Below, piece by piece: positions 33,009-42,348 of a stretch of 64,000 nt of DNA. The stretch's first letter is position 1. Each line of letters begins with the position of its first letter. Under the pieces are notes generated by a model. It worked only from the letters and a program-made list of their open reading frames with translations, ran no database searches and was not told the DNA's origin. The position numbers were made by a program, and so were the translations under genes. The DNA comes from Microbacterium oxydans (GTDB lineage: Bacteria > Actinomycetota > Actinomycetes > Actinomycetales > Microbacteriaceae): positions 62,001 to 126,000 of the forward strand of contig NZ_JYIV01000020.1 of the NCBI RefSeq assembly GCF_000956405.1, written 5' to 3'.

Positions 33009-34823
33009 TCAGCGCGAACGATTGAGCCGTCGTCGCATCACGAGACGCGTACCTCCGATCAGCAGCAGGCCCGCGAGGAGCAGAGTCGAGGTGGCGGCCT
33101 GCATGCCGGTAGCCGCCAGGTTCATCACCTCGGGAACACTCGGCGTCGGCGGCGGTGGCGTGACCGTCTTCGTCAGCGGGTTGGTGACTGCGACGGTGAC
33201 CATGTCACCGCTCACCGTGAAGTGGGCGGGCGAGATCACCGGCTTGCCCCAGGTGAGTCCGTCGATCGGTTTCGGAGCACGTTCCCGCACAGTGACTTCG
33301 GCACCCACAGGGAGCGCGGAGCTTGAGACAGGGGTTCCCGCTTTGAGAGCGAGCTCGCCGGAACCCGCCTCGAACCCCGGGCCGGCCGGGTACGAGTACT
33401 CGAGCACGTACTCCGTATCCGTCGGGACGAGCGAGGTGGCCGCAGCTGGACCGTCGAGGGTCTTCAGCGCCGAGAAGGGCAGGGTGCGCACCGTCGCCGT
33501 GTTCGTGAGTGTGACGTCGATCGTCGCCTCGCCCTTGATGACCAGGGTCTGCGGCGAGAACTCCGGTGCGGCCCACTCCAGATTCCACGGAAGACCCTCG
33601 AGCGACTCGGTCAGTGCGATCGTGCTGCCCTCGGCGAAGGACGGGCTGACCCACGGCTTGCCGACCTGCACGGCGAACTCGCCCGAGGTGACGATGCCCT
33701 GCGGGTCGGTGGCGGTGTACCCGCCGCGGTAGGTGACATCGCCGAGGTTCGCCGTGTCTCCGAGGACCTTCTTGTCGATGGTGAAGGTTCCGACCCGCGT
33801 TCCGGTTCCCGTGCCCGACCCTCCGTGACGGGTGACCTCCGCGGTGGCAGTACCCGTGCTCTCCGTGCCGATGCGGATCGTCGCGTCGTTCTTGTACACG
33901 CCCGCTGCACCGCCGTCGGTCACCTTCGAGAGGTAGTGCACGTTGTAGAAGTAGCCCTCGCGGGCTGTGAACGTGACCGTGGTCCCATCTGCGGAGACGG
34001 CGTAGTCGGAAGAGGGCACCTCGGTGAACGGACCCGGGACCACCAGCCCGCTCGGGAGCGTCTGCAGCTCATTGGCCGCCCAGAGGCTGGGGTAACGCTC
34101 GCCGGTGGCCGACTGTGCGACGAGCTCCTGGTTGGCGCCGATGGTGTCGGTGACGACCACTTCCTGCCCGCCGATCATTCCCTTCGCCCCGGCAGCGACC
34201 GCGACGTCCCAGAAGATCGTGTCGGTCCCGTTCTGATACTCGCCGCTCTTGAAGTTCCAGCGGCCGGTGAAGTCGCAGTCCTCCTTGCAGATGAACGGAT
34301 CGGGCCGCACATCGACCGTGGCTGTCGCATCCCCGAAGTCGTAGGTCACGGTCTTCTGCTCGGTCACCTCCGTCGTGACCGTCGCCCAGAAGGAGAAGCC
34401 GCCGGAAAGACCGCGCGGGTGGCTGCTGAGGTAGGTGCTGTCGAAGTCGCACACCAGTTGGCTGGCAGTGGTCACGCAGTTCCCCGCCGCGGTTCCATCG
34501 GAGTCGAGCAACGGGAAGGAGTCCGGCAGCCCACGCAGATCATCCGGGAGGTCGACCACGAACCCGGCGGGGCTCACGGGGTTGTCGGGGAGGGACCACC
34601 GGCCGGTCAGCTCGGCCTTCGTGCCGCTCGTGATCGCGCTCTCCGTGAACGTGATCGAGTCGACCTTCGCTTCGGTGGTGTACGGAGGTGCCGCAGAGGC
34701 AGCGAGCGGGGCGGTGATCGCTCCCGCCGCTGCCGCGATCAGGACGACAGCAGCGGCGCCGAGTCGGATGATCCGGCGGGAGTGGGATGGGGAATGCCCG
34801 CGGGCGGGCGGCTGGTGGTTCAC
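33009..34823 (-). CDS. Cell-wall surface protein with LAATG anchor (DUF5979/SpaA-like repeats)
   Basis: 604 aa. Signal peptide with basic start (SHSRRIIRLGAAAVVLIAAA), then beta-rich domains. The last ~220 residues carry two repeats with T-x-Y-(R/V)-L-E-Y and a E-x-A-P or L-x-E-S-L-pattern typical of DUF5979/prealbumin-like pilin repeats. The C-terminus has NLAATG, a helix and VMRRRLNRSR, an LAxTG sorting signal. The start is GTG 34823: GGAGG lies 7 nt upstream and the longer frame has none. It is the first gene of the surface locus and is transcribed on its own, judged by the terminator that follows. Confidence 0.85.
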   Translation of the reverse strand: MNHQPPARGHSPSHSRRIIRLGAAAVVLIAAAAGAITAPLAASAAPPYTTEAKVDSITFTESAITSGTKAELTGRWSLPDNPVSPAGFVVDLPDDLRGLPDSFPLLDSDGTAAGNCVTTASQLVCDFDSTYLSSHPRGLSGGFSFWATVTTEVTEQKTVTYDFGDATATVDVRPDPFICKEDCDFTGRWNFKSGEYQNGTDTIFWDVAVAAGAKGMIGGQEVVVTDTIGANQELVAQSATGERYPSLWAANELQTLPSGLVVPGPFTEVPSSDYAVSADGTTVTFTAREGYFYNVHYLSKVTDGGAAGVYKNDATIRIGTESTGTATAEVTRHGGSGTGTGTRVGTFTIDKKVLGDTANLGDVTYRGGYTATDPQGIVTSGEFAVQVGKPWVSPSFAEGSTIALTESLEGLPWNLEWAAPEFSPQTLVIKGEATIDVTLTNTATVRTLPFSALKTLDGPAAATSLVPTDTEYVLEYSYPAGPGFEAGSGELALKAGTPVSSSALPVGAEVTVRERAPKPIDGLTWGKPVISPAHFTVSGDMVTVAVTNPLTKTVTPPPPTPSVPEVMNLAATGMQAATSTLLLAGLLLIGGTRLVMRRRLNRSR

Positions 34824-35357
34824 AGGACTTCCTCCGGTTTGTCGAATGGCGGGCAGGTGCACAGCACGCCATGCGGAATAGGACAGGGGATGTGTGTCCC
34901 GATAACGGCCGTCCCGGCCATTTGGAGGTGACCGATAACGTCGTTGCACTGTTGCTCCAAACCGAGCCGGTTCTCGCGGCTCGCCGCAGCGGACTCGAGG
35001 TCTGGGGCCCGGAGTGCAGCACCGAGGTTAGGCAGCCGTCGCCGAGCGAACACGAAGCAGCAAGCCGTGAATATTCGCGACATATCGATGTGCTGGCATT
35101 CATGCCGCCGCCCGGTCACCCCATGGAGAATGTGCGGCGGGTCCGGGGAGAACCCGCCGCACGGAGGGTCGACTTCTGGGGAAGCATCGACGATTGTGGG
35201 GAACCGCCGTCGGGGCGGACGGAGTATTCCGTGAGAAGCGCCCCATCGAACCCTCGAAGCTATGACTGCACGAATGCCGATCCATTACGCGCGATGGTCG
35301 TCATTTCTCGTCGACGCGACCCCCGGGGCTGGCCGGCTGCCCGCCCCGTCCGGCCGA
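34824..35357. other. Intergenic region between divergent surface-protein and SGNH genes
   Basis: No convincing gene. Two 9-bp direct repeats CCGATAACG (34899-34907 and 34932-34940, 33 bp apart) lie upstream of the surface-protein gene and may be a regulatory site. A 99-codon frame on the minus strand here overlaps the surface-protein start and has no coding character. Confidence 0.5.
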
Positions 35358-35373
35358 TAGGCTCGGTGCCGTG
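35358..35373 (+). promoter_or_regulatory. -10 element of a leaderless transcript
   Basis: TAGGCT at 35358-35363 stands 7 nt before the GTG start at 35371, and no ribosome-binding site precedes it. This spacing is typical of leaderless mRNAs in actinobacteria, where transcription begins at the start codon. Confidence 0.6.
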
Positions 35374-36108
35374 CCGAACGTCGAGCCCTCCTCCCCCGCA
35401 TCCGCCGTCTCCGACCTCCACCGCATCGCCGCGGCTCTCGCCGATCCGCAGCCGCTGAACTGGGTGATCACGGGCGACTCGATCACCCACGGCCTGGTGC
35501 ACACGCAGGGTGGACGCAGCTACCCGGAGCACCTGCACGAGCTGATCCGCGGCGAGCTGGAGCGGGTACGCGATGCCGTGCTCAACACCGCGATCAGCGG
35601 CAATCGCATCGTCGACCTGCTCGACGACTGGGAGCGCCGTGTCGCGTCATGGCGGCCCGATGTCGTCACCCTCATGATCGGCACCAACGACGCCTCCGAC
35701 GGCGGACCGCGCGAGGTCATCACGGCAGACGACTACGCGGCGTCCCTGCGCGACTTCGTCGCCCGCGTGCGTGAGCTCGGCGCGGTTCCCGTCCTGCAGA
35801 CGCCGCCGGCGATCGACGTCCGCAATGCCCCGGAACGGGCGCGCATCGGGGAGTTCGCCGAAGCGGTGCGTCAGGTCGCCGCGAGCGAGGACGTGATCCT
35901 CGTCGACCAGTACGCCCGCTTCGCCGAGCTCGGCGCCGGCTCCGTGCCGTGGGGGCTGATGAACGACCCGTTCCACCCGAACACGGAGGGTCACGCGGCT
36001 CTCGCCCTCGAACTCGCGCGCGGTCTCGGGATCCGACCGGAAGGTCCCCGCGCCCGTACGTTCGCGCTCCTCGACGGGCTCGTCGCCACCGCTCGACTCA
36101 ACGGTTAG
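35371..36108 (+). CDS. SGNH/GDSL-family hydrolase (esterase/lipase-like)
   Basis: 245 aa. Block I is GDSITHG with catalytic S37, block II lies around NTAISGNRIVDLL, block III is GTND, and block V is DPFHPN, giving the Asp/His of the triad. No signal peptide is present, so the enzyme is probably cytoplasmic, as in lysophospholipase-L1-like esterases. The substrate is unknown. It is likely translated from a leaderless mRNA (GTG start). The next gene has its own promoter. Confidence 0.9.
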   Translation: MPNVEPSSPASAVSDLHRIAAALADPQPLNWVITGDSITHGLVHTQGGRSYPEHLHELIRGELERVRDAVLNTAISGNRIVDLLDDWERRVASWRPDVVTLMIGTNDASDGGPREVITADDYAASLRDFVARVRELGAVPVLQTPPAIDVRNAPERARIGEFAEAVRQVAASEDVILVDQYARFAELGAGSVPWGLMNDPFHPNTEGHAALALELARGLGIRPEGPRARTFALLDGLVATARLNG

Positions 36109-36148
36109 GCCGCCCGCACGCCCTCACCCGCGGTGGACGAAAGACCTC

Positions 36149-36178
36149 TGGACGCGATGCTCAGCACCGCACTAGGTT
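36149..36178 (+). promoter_or_regulatory. Putative promoter of the peptidase E/Dcu operon
   Basis: TGGACG (36149-36154) and TAGGTT (36173-36178) with an 18-nt spacer, 32 nt before the ATG. Confidence 0.5.
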
Positions 36179-36210
36179 GAGCGCATTCGCAGTCGTCGAG
36201 AGGTGGGGGC

Positions 36211-36951
36211 ATGTCTCACGTGGTGGCAACAGGGGCCGGCAAGGCCATGATGGAGCGTCGGAACGACCCGACGCACGACTACATCCTGGGCCTCACCGGC
36301 AAGGAGAGACCACGGGTCCTCTTCGTCGGCACCGCCACGGGCGACGACACCGCGTACATCGTGAGCTTCTACTCCACGTACGACTCCGACCGGTGCGCGC
36401 CCCACCACCTCCCGCTGTTCCACCGCGCGGTGGACGACCTCGCCGGGTTCGTGAAGGGCTTCGACGTGATCCACGTCGGCGGCGGCAACACCGCCAACAT
36501 GCTCGACGTGTGGAAGCGGCAAGGCCTCGACGAGATCATGCGCGAGATGTGGGAGGACCCCGACTCGAACGTCGTCTTCACGGGCGGCAGCGCCGGCGGC
36601 ATCTGCTGGTTCGAGGGCGGCACCACCGACAGCTACGGACCCACGCTGCAGGTGCTACCCGAGGGACTCGGCTTCCTGCACGGCAGCTTCTGCCCGCACT
36701 ACGACGCCGAGGACCAGCGGCGCCCGCTGTTCCACGCATCGCTGCTCAGCGGGGAGCTCTCGACGGGGTACGCGGTCGGAAACCTCCAGTCGCTGCACTT
36801 CGAGAACTCCGAGTTCGTCACCGCGGTGAGCCCGGTCGACGATGCCCTCGCTCTGCGCGTCGAGGCCGTCGACGGGAAGATCGTCGAGACCGAGCTGCCC
36901 ACCGAGATCCTCAGAGGCAAGGCTCCGATCGTGAAAGGGCCGTCATCATGA
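36211..36951 (+). CDS. Peptidase E-like protein (S51, type 1 glutamine amidotransferase-like fold)
   Basis: 246 aa. It has the S51 nucleophile elbow GGSAGG (in FTGGSAGGICWFEGG) preceded by VGGGNTANML. Peptidase E cleaves aspartyl dipeptides (Asp-X) in the cytoplasm. A GAGAGGTGGGGGC ribosome-binding site precedes the ATG. The stop overlaps the start of a Dcu-type dicarboxylate transporter gene, which points to a shared role, possibly taking up or exchanging aspartate or other C4-dicarboxylates and hydrolysing the peptide source. Confidence 0.85.
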   Translation: MSHVVATGAGKAMMERRNDPTHDYILGLTGKERPRVLFVGTATGDDTAYIVSFYSTYDSDRCAPHHLPLFHRAVDDLAGFVKGFDVIHVGGGNTANMLDVWKRQGLDEIMREMWEDPDSNVVFTGGSAGGICWFEGGTTDSYGPTLQVLPEGLGFLHGSFCPHYDAEDQRRPLFHASLLSGELSTGYAVGNLQSLHFENSEFVTAVSPVDDALALRVEAVDGKIVETELPTEILRGKAPIVKGPSS

Positions 36952-38303
36952 ACGACAACGTGTGGATCCTCGTCGCCGAACTCGTCATCGTCGTCCTCGC
37001 GATCTTCATGGGGACCCGCACGAGCGGGATCGGCCTGGGCGTCTGGGGGCTCGTCGGCGTCGCGGTCCTCGTCTTCGTCTTCGGCGAGGCACCGGGCAAT
37101 GCTCCGGTCGACGCGGTTTTCATCGTCATCACCGTGATCACCGCCGCGTCGACCATGCAGGCGGCCGGCGGCATCGACTGGATGGTGTCGGTCGCGGCGA
37201 AGGTGATCAGACGCAGACCCCGATCGGTCGTCTTCCTCGCCCCTGCGATGTCGTTCCTCTTCACCGTGGGCGCCGGCACCGGCAACATCTTCTATCCGCT
37301 GCTGCCCGTCATCTACGACGTCTCGTACCAGCAGAAGATCCGCCCGGAGCGGGCGCTCTCGGTGTCGGCCGTGGCCTCGCAGGTGGGTATCCTGTGCTCG
37401 CCCGTGTCCGCCGCGACCGCCTCGATGGTGGTGCTGCTCGCCCCGCAGGGCGTCGACCTCGGCGGACTGCTGCTGATCATGTGGCCCGCATCCATCGTGG
37501 GTCTCTTCGTGGCGGCACTCGTGATGATGCGTCACGGCAAAGACCTGGAAGACGACCCCGAGTTCCAGAAGCGCCTTGCCGATCACCAGATCAAGCCGCC
37601 GGAGACCGACGCGCACGAGAAGAAGCTGCCTCCCACCGCGGTGCTCTCGGCCTCGCTGTTCCTCGCCGGCGTCGGAGTGATCGTGCTGTTCGGCCTGTTC
37701 GAGAACCTGCGCCCGGTCATCGGGACCGATGACGCGGGCGACCCGGTGCGCCTCAGCGTCACGGTCATCATCGAGGTCGTGATGGGCATCATCGCCGCCC
37801 TGATCTTCGTCTTCTGCAAGGTGAAGGCGGCGGATGTGCCCAAGCAGCCCACGTTCCCCGCCGGCATCGTCGGAGCCATCGCACTGTTCGGCATCGCCTG
37901 GCTGGCGAACACCTTCGTCGCCGCGAACCAGACGCTCATCGTCGACGGCCTCGGCTCCGTCGTCTCCGGGTCGTCGGCCTTCCTCGGCGCACTGCTGTTC
38001 GCACTGGCACTGTTCGCGGTCGCGATGCTCACGACGAGCCAATCGAGCGCGACGAACGCGATCGTGCCGATCGGCATCACGATCGGTCTCCCCGCCTCGC
38101 TCCTGGTGGGCCTGTGGCCGGCGGCGATGGGCATCTACACGCTCCCGGCCAACGGCAGCCAGGTCGCCACCGTGGCGTTCGACCAGACGGGCACGACCAA
38201 GATGGGCAAGTTCGTCTTCGACCACTCGTTCCAGCTGCCGAACCTCATCTACGTGGCCGTGGCGATCATCGTGGGCGTGCCGCTGTCGTTCCTGTTCACC
38301 TGA
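36948..38303 (+). CDS. DcuA/DcuB-like C4-dicarboxylate transporter
   Basis: 451 aa, with about ten to twelve membrane segments. The segment GAGTGNIFYPLLPVIYDVSY, then IRPERALSVSAVASQVGILC and SPVSAATASMV, closely matches the conserved part of the anaerobic DcuA/DcuB family, which exchanges fumarate, malate, aspartate and succinate. The ATG overlaps the peptidase E stop (ATGA). The substrate here is inferred from the family. A ThrE-type exporter gene follows 20 nt later. Confidence 0.88.
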   Translation: MNDNVWILVAELVIVVLAIFMGTRTSGIGLGVWGLVGVAVLVFVFGEAPGNAPVDAVFIVITVITAASTMQAAGGIDWMVSVAAKVIRRRPRSVVFLAPAMSFLFTVGAGTGNIFYPLLPVIYDVSYQQKIRPERALSVSAVASQVGILCSPVSAATASMVVLLAPQGVDLGGLLLIMWPASIVGLFVAALVMMRHGKDLEDDPEFQKRLADHQIKPPETDAHEKKLPPTAVLSASLFLAGVGVIVLFGLFENLRPVIGTDDAGDPVRLSVTVIIEVVMGIIAALIFVFCKVKAADVPKQPTFPAGIVGAIALFGIAWLANTFVAANQTLIVDGLGSVVSGSSAFLGALLFALALFAVAMLTTSQSSATNAIVPIGITIGLPASLLVGLWPAAMGIYTLPANGSQVATVAFDQTGTTKMGKFVFDHSFQLPNLIYVAVAIIVGVPLSFLFT

Positions 38304-38323
38304 CCTGAGCGGCCGGCGACGAC

Positions 38324-39652
38324 ATGACCGACGGCCTCGATCGGGCGACACTGCGCCAGTTCCTCCTGGGACTGGCGCAGGGCATGAACGCCTCGGCCGA
38401 GTCGGTCGACCGCATCCGCGACGTCATCGCAGAGGTGGCGAAGGCCTACGGCGGCGACGACGCGGACTTCGTGGTGCTGCCGACGATCATCCTCATCGAG
38501 AGTGGTGAGTCCGACGAGTCGCGCGTCGCGATCCGTTCGGCGACCAACGCGTCGTTCCGCTTCGACCAGATCGCCGCCCTCTACGAGCTGATCGCCCAGG
38601 CGAAGACCGGCTCGGTCACCCCGCTGGACGGCATCAGACGCCTGAACGAGATCGGCGCGATGCGCCCGCGGCTCGGCTGGATCACCCGCACGTTCGGACA
38701 TGCCGTGCTGACGACCGGGCTCTCTCTCCTGCTCGCCCCCACGTGGCAGGGCGTGATCGTCGCGTTCGTGCTCGGAGCGGTGATCGGATTGCTGAAGCTG
38801 GTCCGCTCTCCGACGCTGCAGCTGATCATGCCCGTGGTCGCGGCGTTCGTGTGCGCCACCGCGGTCTTCCTCCTGGCCGAGGTGATCGAGATCGGGGACC
38901 CGATCCGCCTGCTCATCGCCCCGCTCGTCACGTTCCTGCCCGGCGGCGTGCTCACCAGCGCCACCGTGGAGCTGGCGGCGGGACAGATGATCTCCGGTGC
39001 CTCGCGGCTGGTCTACGGCTTCGTGCAACTGGCACTGCTGGCGTTCGGCATCCTCGCCGCCGGCACCGTCGTGGGGGTCGACTCGTCCTCGTACGAAGCA
39101 CTCGACGGAGGCTCGCCGCTGCCGTGGTGGGTGGCGCTCGTCGGTATCCTCGTGTTCGCACTCGGGAACTATCTGCATTTCTCCGCACCACCGTCCACTT
39201 TCGGGTGGGTCCTTCTCGCACTCGTCGTCGCCTACACCGGCCAGTGGGCGGGCACGGAGTTCGTGGGCGCGACGGTCGGCGGGTTCGTCGGCGCCGTCGC
39301 GATGACCCCCGTCGTGCTATGGATCGCGACCCTCCGCCATGGAGCACCGTCGCAGCTCACCTTCCTCCCGGCGTTCTGGCTGCTGGTCCCGGGAGCTGCC
39401 GGGCTCGTCGGGCTCACGGAGGCGGTCGCGACCGACGGCGGACTCTCCGACTTCACGACGGCGCTGGTGTCGGTCATGTCGATCGCGCTCGGCGTGCTCA
39501 TCGGCACCGCGCTGTACCGCGTCGTGCACCACGGCGCCGAGGAGATCGTGCAGTTCGCCGTCGCCCTTCCCTCCGCCTCGGACGAGAGCACCCCGGCCCC
39601 GAGTCTCTGGTCTCGGCTCACTGCACCCTGGCACCGGATCGGTCACCGCTAG
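38324..39652 (+). CDS. ThrE-family threonine/serine exporter
   Basis: 442 aa. The soluble N-terminal ThrE domain (about 1-130, LRQFLLGLAQGMNASAES, VLPTIILIE) is followed by about ten membrane segments; the two halves are the ThrE and ThrE_2 domains fused, as in Corynebacterium ThrE. FLPGGVLTSATVELAAGQM is a typical conserved stretch. It would export threonine or serine by proton motive force. Only 20 nt separate it from the Dcu gene, so it may be in the same amino-acid/dicarboxylate operon. Confidence 0.9.
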   Translation: MTDGLDRATLRQFLLGLAQGMNASAESVDRIRDVIAEVAKAYGGDDADFVVLPTIILIESGESDESRVAIRSATNASFRFDQIAALYELIAQAKTGSVTPLDGIRRLNEIGAMRPRLGWITRTFGHAVLTTGLSLLLAPTWQGVIVAFVLGAVIGLLKLVRSPTLQLIMPVVAAFVCATAVFLLAEVIEIGDPIRLLIAPLVTFLPGGVLTSATVELAAGQMISGASRLVYGFVQLALLAFGILAAGTVVGVDSSSYEALDGGSPLPWWVALVGILVFALGNYLHFSAPPSTFGWVLLALVVAYTGQWAGTEFVGATVGGFVGAVAMTPVVLWIATLRHGAPSQLTFLPAFWLLVPGAAGLVGLTEAVATDGGLSDFTTALVSVMSIALGVLIGTALYRVVHHGAEEIVQFAVALPSASDESTPAPSLWSRLTAPWHRIGHR

Positions 39653-39705
39653 CGGTCTCGGGCACGCTCCTCATCACCGGCATCGCTCGTTCTGACGGGC
39701 GTCGC

Positions 39706-39733
39706 TTGTCCCGCCGAGATTTCGGCATATCGT
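39706..39733 (+). promoter_or_regulatory. Putative promoter of the LuxR-type regulator gene
   Basis: TTGTCC (39706-39711) and TATCGT (39728-39733) with a 16-nt spacer, 28 nt before the GTG start. Confidence 0.45.
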
Positions 39734-39761
39734 AGAGGGAGGGGACCTGGGGAGGTACGGG

Positions 39762-42272
39762 GTGTCGGCATTTGTCGCGCAGGGGGACGGACATATCCCG
39801 CGAGTGTCGGCGCACGCCATCAGGCGTCCGCGTCTGAGCGCCGAGTTCGAGACCGAGACGCCTCTCACGCTCGTCCGCTCCGCCTCCGGCTCCGGCAAGA
39901 CCACTGCACTGGTGGATTGGGCGGCCACGACATCCGCCCATGTCGTGTGGCTGACCGTGACGCCCGCGATCACGAGGAGTGAGGCACTTGCCCAGGCGCT
40001 GCTGCGTCTCCTGCCCGGATCCGACCGGCGGGACGACGACGAGGGCTGGGCCGCCGTGACCACGCGCCTGCACGAGGCGGATGGCCACCTGGTCGTGGTC
40101 CTCGACGATGCTGCGGACGTCGAGCGCGAGGGCGCGTTCGCGCTGTGTCGCGCGGTCGGTTCCGCCGCCCGCACACGGCTGATCGTCGCCACGAATCGAC
40201 CCAGCGCGTTCGACAGCAAGGGGCTCGATCTCTTGATCGACACGACGCTCGTGACTCCCGAAGACCTCATGTTCGATGATGAGGAGATCCGTCGCGCGCT
40301 CGACGTCGACGAAGAGACGGCGGCTGCGACGCGAGAGGCCACAGGCGGGTTCCCCGCACTCATCCGCGCCCTGGCGCTGCGGGGAACCGTCATGGATGCC
40401 GCGTCCTTCCGAGCTGCCGCGACCGTGATCGAGGACTACATGCAGGACAGGCTCGCCGAGTGCGGCTTCGACCCGCAGACGCTTCAGAGTCTTCTCCGGA
40501 TCAGCATCACCGATTCCGTCGACGTTCCACTCGCCACAGCTCTCACCGGCGATCCGGACATCACGAACGCGCTGGACCAGGCCGAGACGTTCGGCTTCGG
40601 TCGCTGGGCCGCCGACGGCCGCAGCTCTTTCGAGCTCACGCCCCTGACGCGCGGGATGCTGCGCCGCGAGCTCCGCACCGCACTCCCGGAGGAGGTGCCC
40701 GGGCTGAGGCGCATCGCCGCGGAGGGCGCCGTGCGCCGTGACCTGCCCCTCGAAGGTCTGCGTCTCGCCGTGGAGGACGACGACCTGCGTCTCGCGACCC
40801 ACGTCACGATGTCGGGGTGGAACCGTCTGCTGCATCGCGACCGAAAGGGTGTCGTCGAGCTCCTCGGCGATGTGCCGGTGGCGCGACTGAAGCAGGAGCC
40901 GCTGGTGGCCATGCTGCTCGGGATGAGCCTCAAGCCCAGCCGTCTCCGGCGCCAGCGGGGGCTCCAGCTGCTGCGCATCGCGGTGGCGGCGGCGAACGCC
41001 CGCAGGACCACGCTCTCGGCCACGGAGCGGATCTTCATCTGGGCGGCCGAGAGCGCGTCGCTGCGCGCCATCGGACGGCCGGAGCGCGCCGCACAGGTGG
41101 CCGCCCGATCGCTGGCACTGTTCAACGAGACCCCCGAAGCGCAGTGGCAGCAGTACGCCCGCGACATGCCGCTGCTGTGCACGCACCTGGGCATCTCCCT
41201 CTACTACGGCGGGCAGCAGGAGGAGGCCATCCACCTCTGGGAGCAGGCCACCGCCCTCGCCGCCGCACACGGGGGCAGCAACGCCTTCCACGGCATCTGC
41301 CTTCTCGCCGGCGTGCACGCCCTGAACGGAGACCTCCCGGAGGCGAGGCACTACGTCTCCCTCATCCGAGACGGCGGCTGGGACCAGGCGCTGCTCGACA
41401 GCTACCGCGGCACGTTCTACCGCGTGGCCGAAGCCATGCTGGCGGTCGAGGACGGCGATCTCGCCGCCGCGAAGCAGCACATCCGGCATTTCGAGCCGTA
41501 TCGCGCGACCAGCGAGCACTGGACGACGATGGCCTCCGTCGAAGCATGGATCGCTCTGCATGAGGGCGACGCCCCCGCGGGACTGGAGCGCCTGGAATCG
41601 TTCGTGCGTCTGCGCGGCAAGGAGGCGGGTGCACCGCACGTGCGCCAGGCCCTGTCACGCCCCCGGATCTTCCTCCATCTCGCCCTCGGCGACCTGAACG
41701 CGGCCAAGGCCGTGGTGCAGCGGGATGCGATCCCCGACCGTTTCGCGACCGTCCTGAAGCGCGCACGCCTGGCCCTCATCGACGGCAAGGCGGCCGACGT
41801 GGTGCGGCTTCTGGGGCAGACCCGCCTGCGCCCGACGAACGCCAGGGAACGCGCAGAGGCCTCGGCGGTGCAGAGCGCCGCCCTGCACCGGGTGTCGCCG
41901 GCGGCCGCGCAACCGTCGAGCGAGGCGCTGAACGCCCAACTCGCCGATCGGGGCCTCACCACTCCCCTTGTGCTGCTGAGCGCGGAAGACTTCGGCACGG
42001 TGCGGGCCGATCTCGACCCGACCGGCACTGGGACGTTCCCGCTGCGATCCGCGCTGCCGTCGTTCGCGGCCCGACCGCGTCTGTCGTCACGCGAGCAGGT
42101 CGTCCTGCGCGCTCTCACCTCCGGCGCGTCTCTGCCGGCGATCGCCCTGGAGCTGCGCGTCTCGCAGAACACCCTGAAGACCCAGCTGCGCAGCATCTAC
42201 CGCAAGCTCGGCGCGCGCAACCGCACCGAGGCAGTGGAGCAGGCCGCGCGTCACGGCCTCCTGCCGGAATAG
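39762..42272 (+). CDS. Large LuxR-type regulator (MalT/LAL-like STAND ATPase)
   Basis: 836 aa. An N-terminal P-loop NTPase (Walker A ASGSGKTT at 41-48, Walker B VVVLDDAAD) is followed by a long helical TPR-like middle and a C-terminal LuxR/GerE helix-turn-helix (LSSREQVVLRALTSGASLPA, then VSQNTLKTQLRSIYRKLGA). Proteins of this layout bind a signal, oligomerise with ATP and activate transcription. The GTG start has GGAGG 6 nt upstream. It is convergent with the giant DUF11 gene, so a link to that gene is possible but not shown. Confidence 0.9.
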   Translation: MSAFVAQGDGHIPRVSAHAIRRPRLSAEFETETPLTLVRSASGSGKTTALVDWAATTSAHVVWLTVTPAITRSEALAQALLRLLPGSDRRDDDEGWAAVTTRLHEADGHLVVVLDDAADVEREGAFALCRAVGSAARTRLIVATNRPSAFDSKGLDLLIDTTLVTPEDLMFDDEEIRRALDVDEETAAATREATGGFPALIRALALRGTVMDAASFRAAATVIEDYMQDRLAECGFDPQTLQSLLRISITDSVDVPLATALTGDPDITNALDQAETFGFGRWAADGRSSFELTPLTRGMLRRELRTALPEEVPGLRRIAAEGAVRRDLPLEGLRLAVEDDDLRLATHVTMSGWNRLLHRDRKGVVELLGDVPVARLKQEPLVAMLLGMSLKPSRLRRQRGLQLLRIAVAAANARRTTLSATERIFIWAAESASLRAIGRPERAAQVAARSLALFNETPEAQWQQYARDMPLLCTHLGISLYYGGQQEEAIHLWEQATALAAAHGGSNAFHGICLLAGVHALNGDLPEARHYVSLIRDGGWDQALLDSYRGTFYRVAEAMLAVEDGDLAAAKQHIRHFEPYRATSEHWTTMASVEAWIALHEGDAPAGLERLESFVRLRGKEAGAPHVRQALSRPRIFLHLALGDLNAAKAVVQRDAIPDRFATVLKRARLALIDGKAADVVRLLGQTRLRPTNARERAEASAVQSAALHRVSPAAAQPSSEALNAQLADRGLTTPLVLLSAEDFGTVRADLDPTGTGTFPLRSALPSFAARPRLSSREQVVLRALTSGASLPAIALELRVSQNTLKTQLRSIYRKLGARNRTEAVEQAARHGLLPE

Positions 42273-42301
42273 CCCCGGCTCAACCCGCCGAAGGGATGGA
42301 A

Positions 42302-42337
42302 AAGGCCCCGCTCGTCGAGTTCGACGGGCGGGGCCTT
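42302..42337. terminator. Bidirectional terminator
   Basis: 17-nt arms (42302-42318 and 42321-42337) with one wobble pair, a 2-nt loop and an A-rich start/T-rich end (AAAAGG...CCTTCTT). It lies between the convergent LuxR-type and giant DUF11 genes. Confidence 0.88.
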
Positions 42338-42348
42338 CTTCATGACCG

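Noticed and set aside
34820..35119. Minus-strand 99-codon frame in the region upstream of the LAATG surface-protein gene
   Set aside because: No ribosome-binding site of note and it overlaps the supported GTG start. Its sequence shows no coding pattern.
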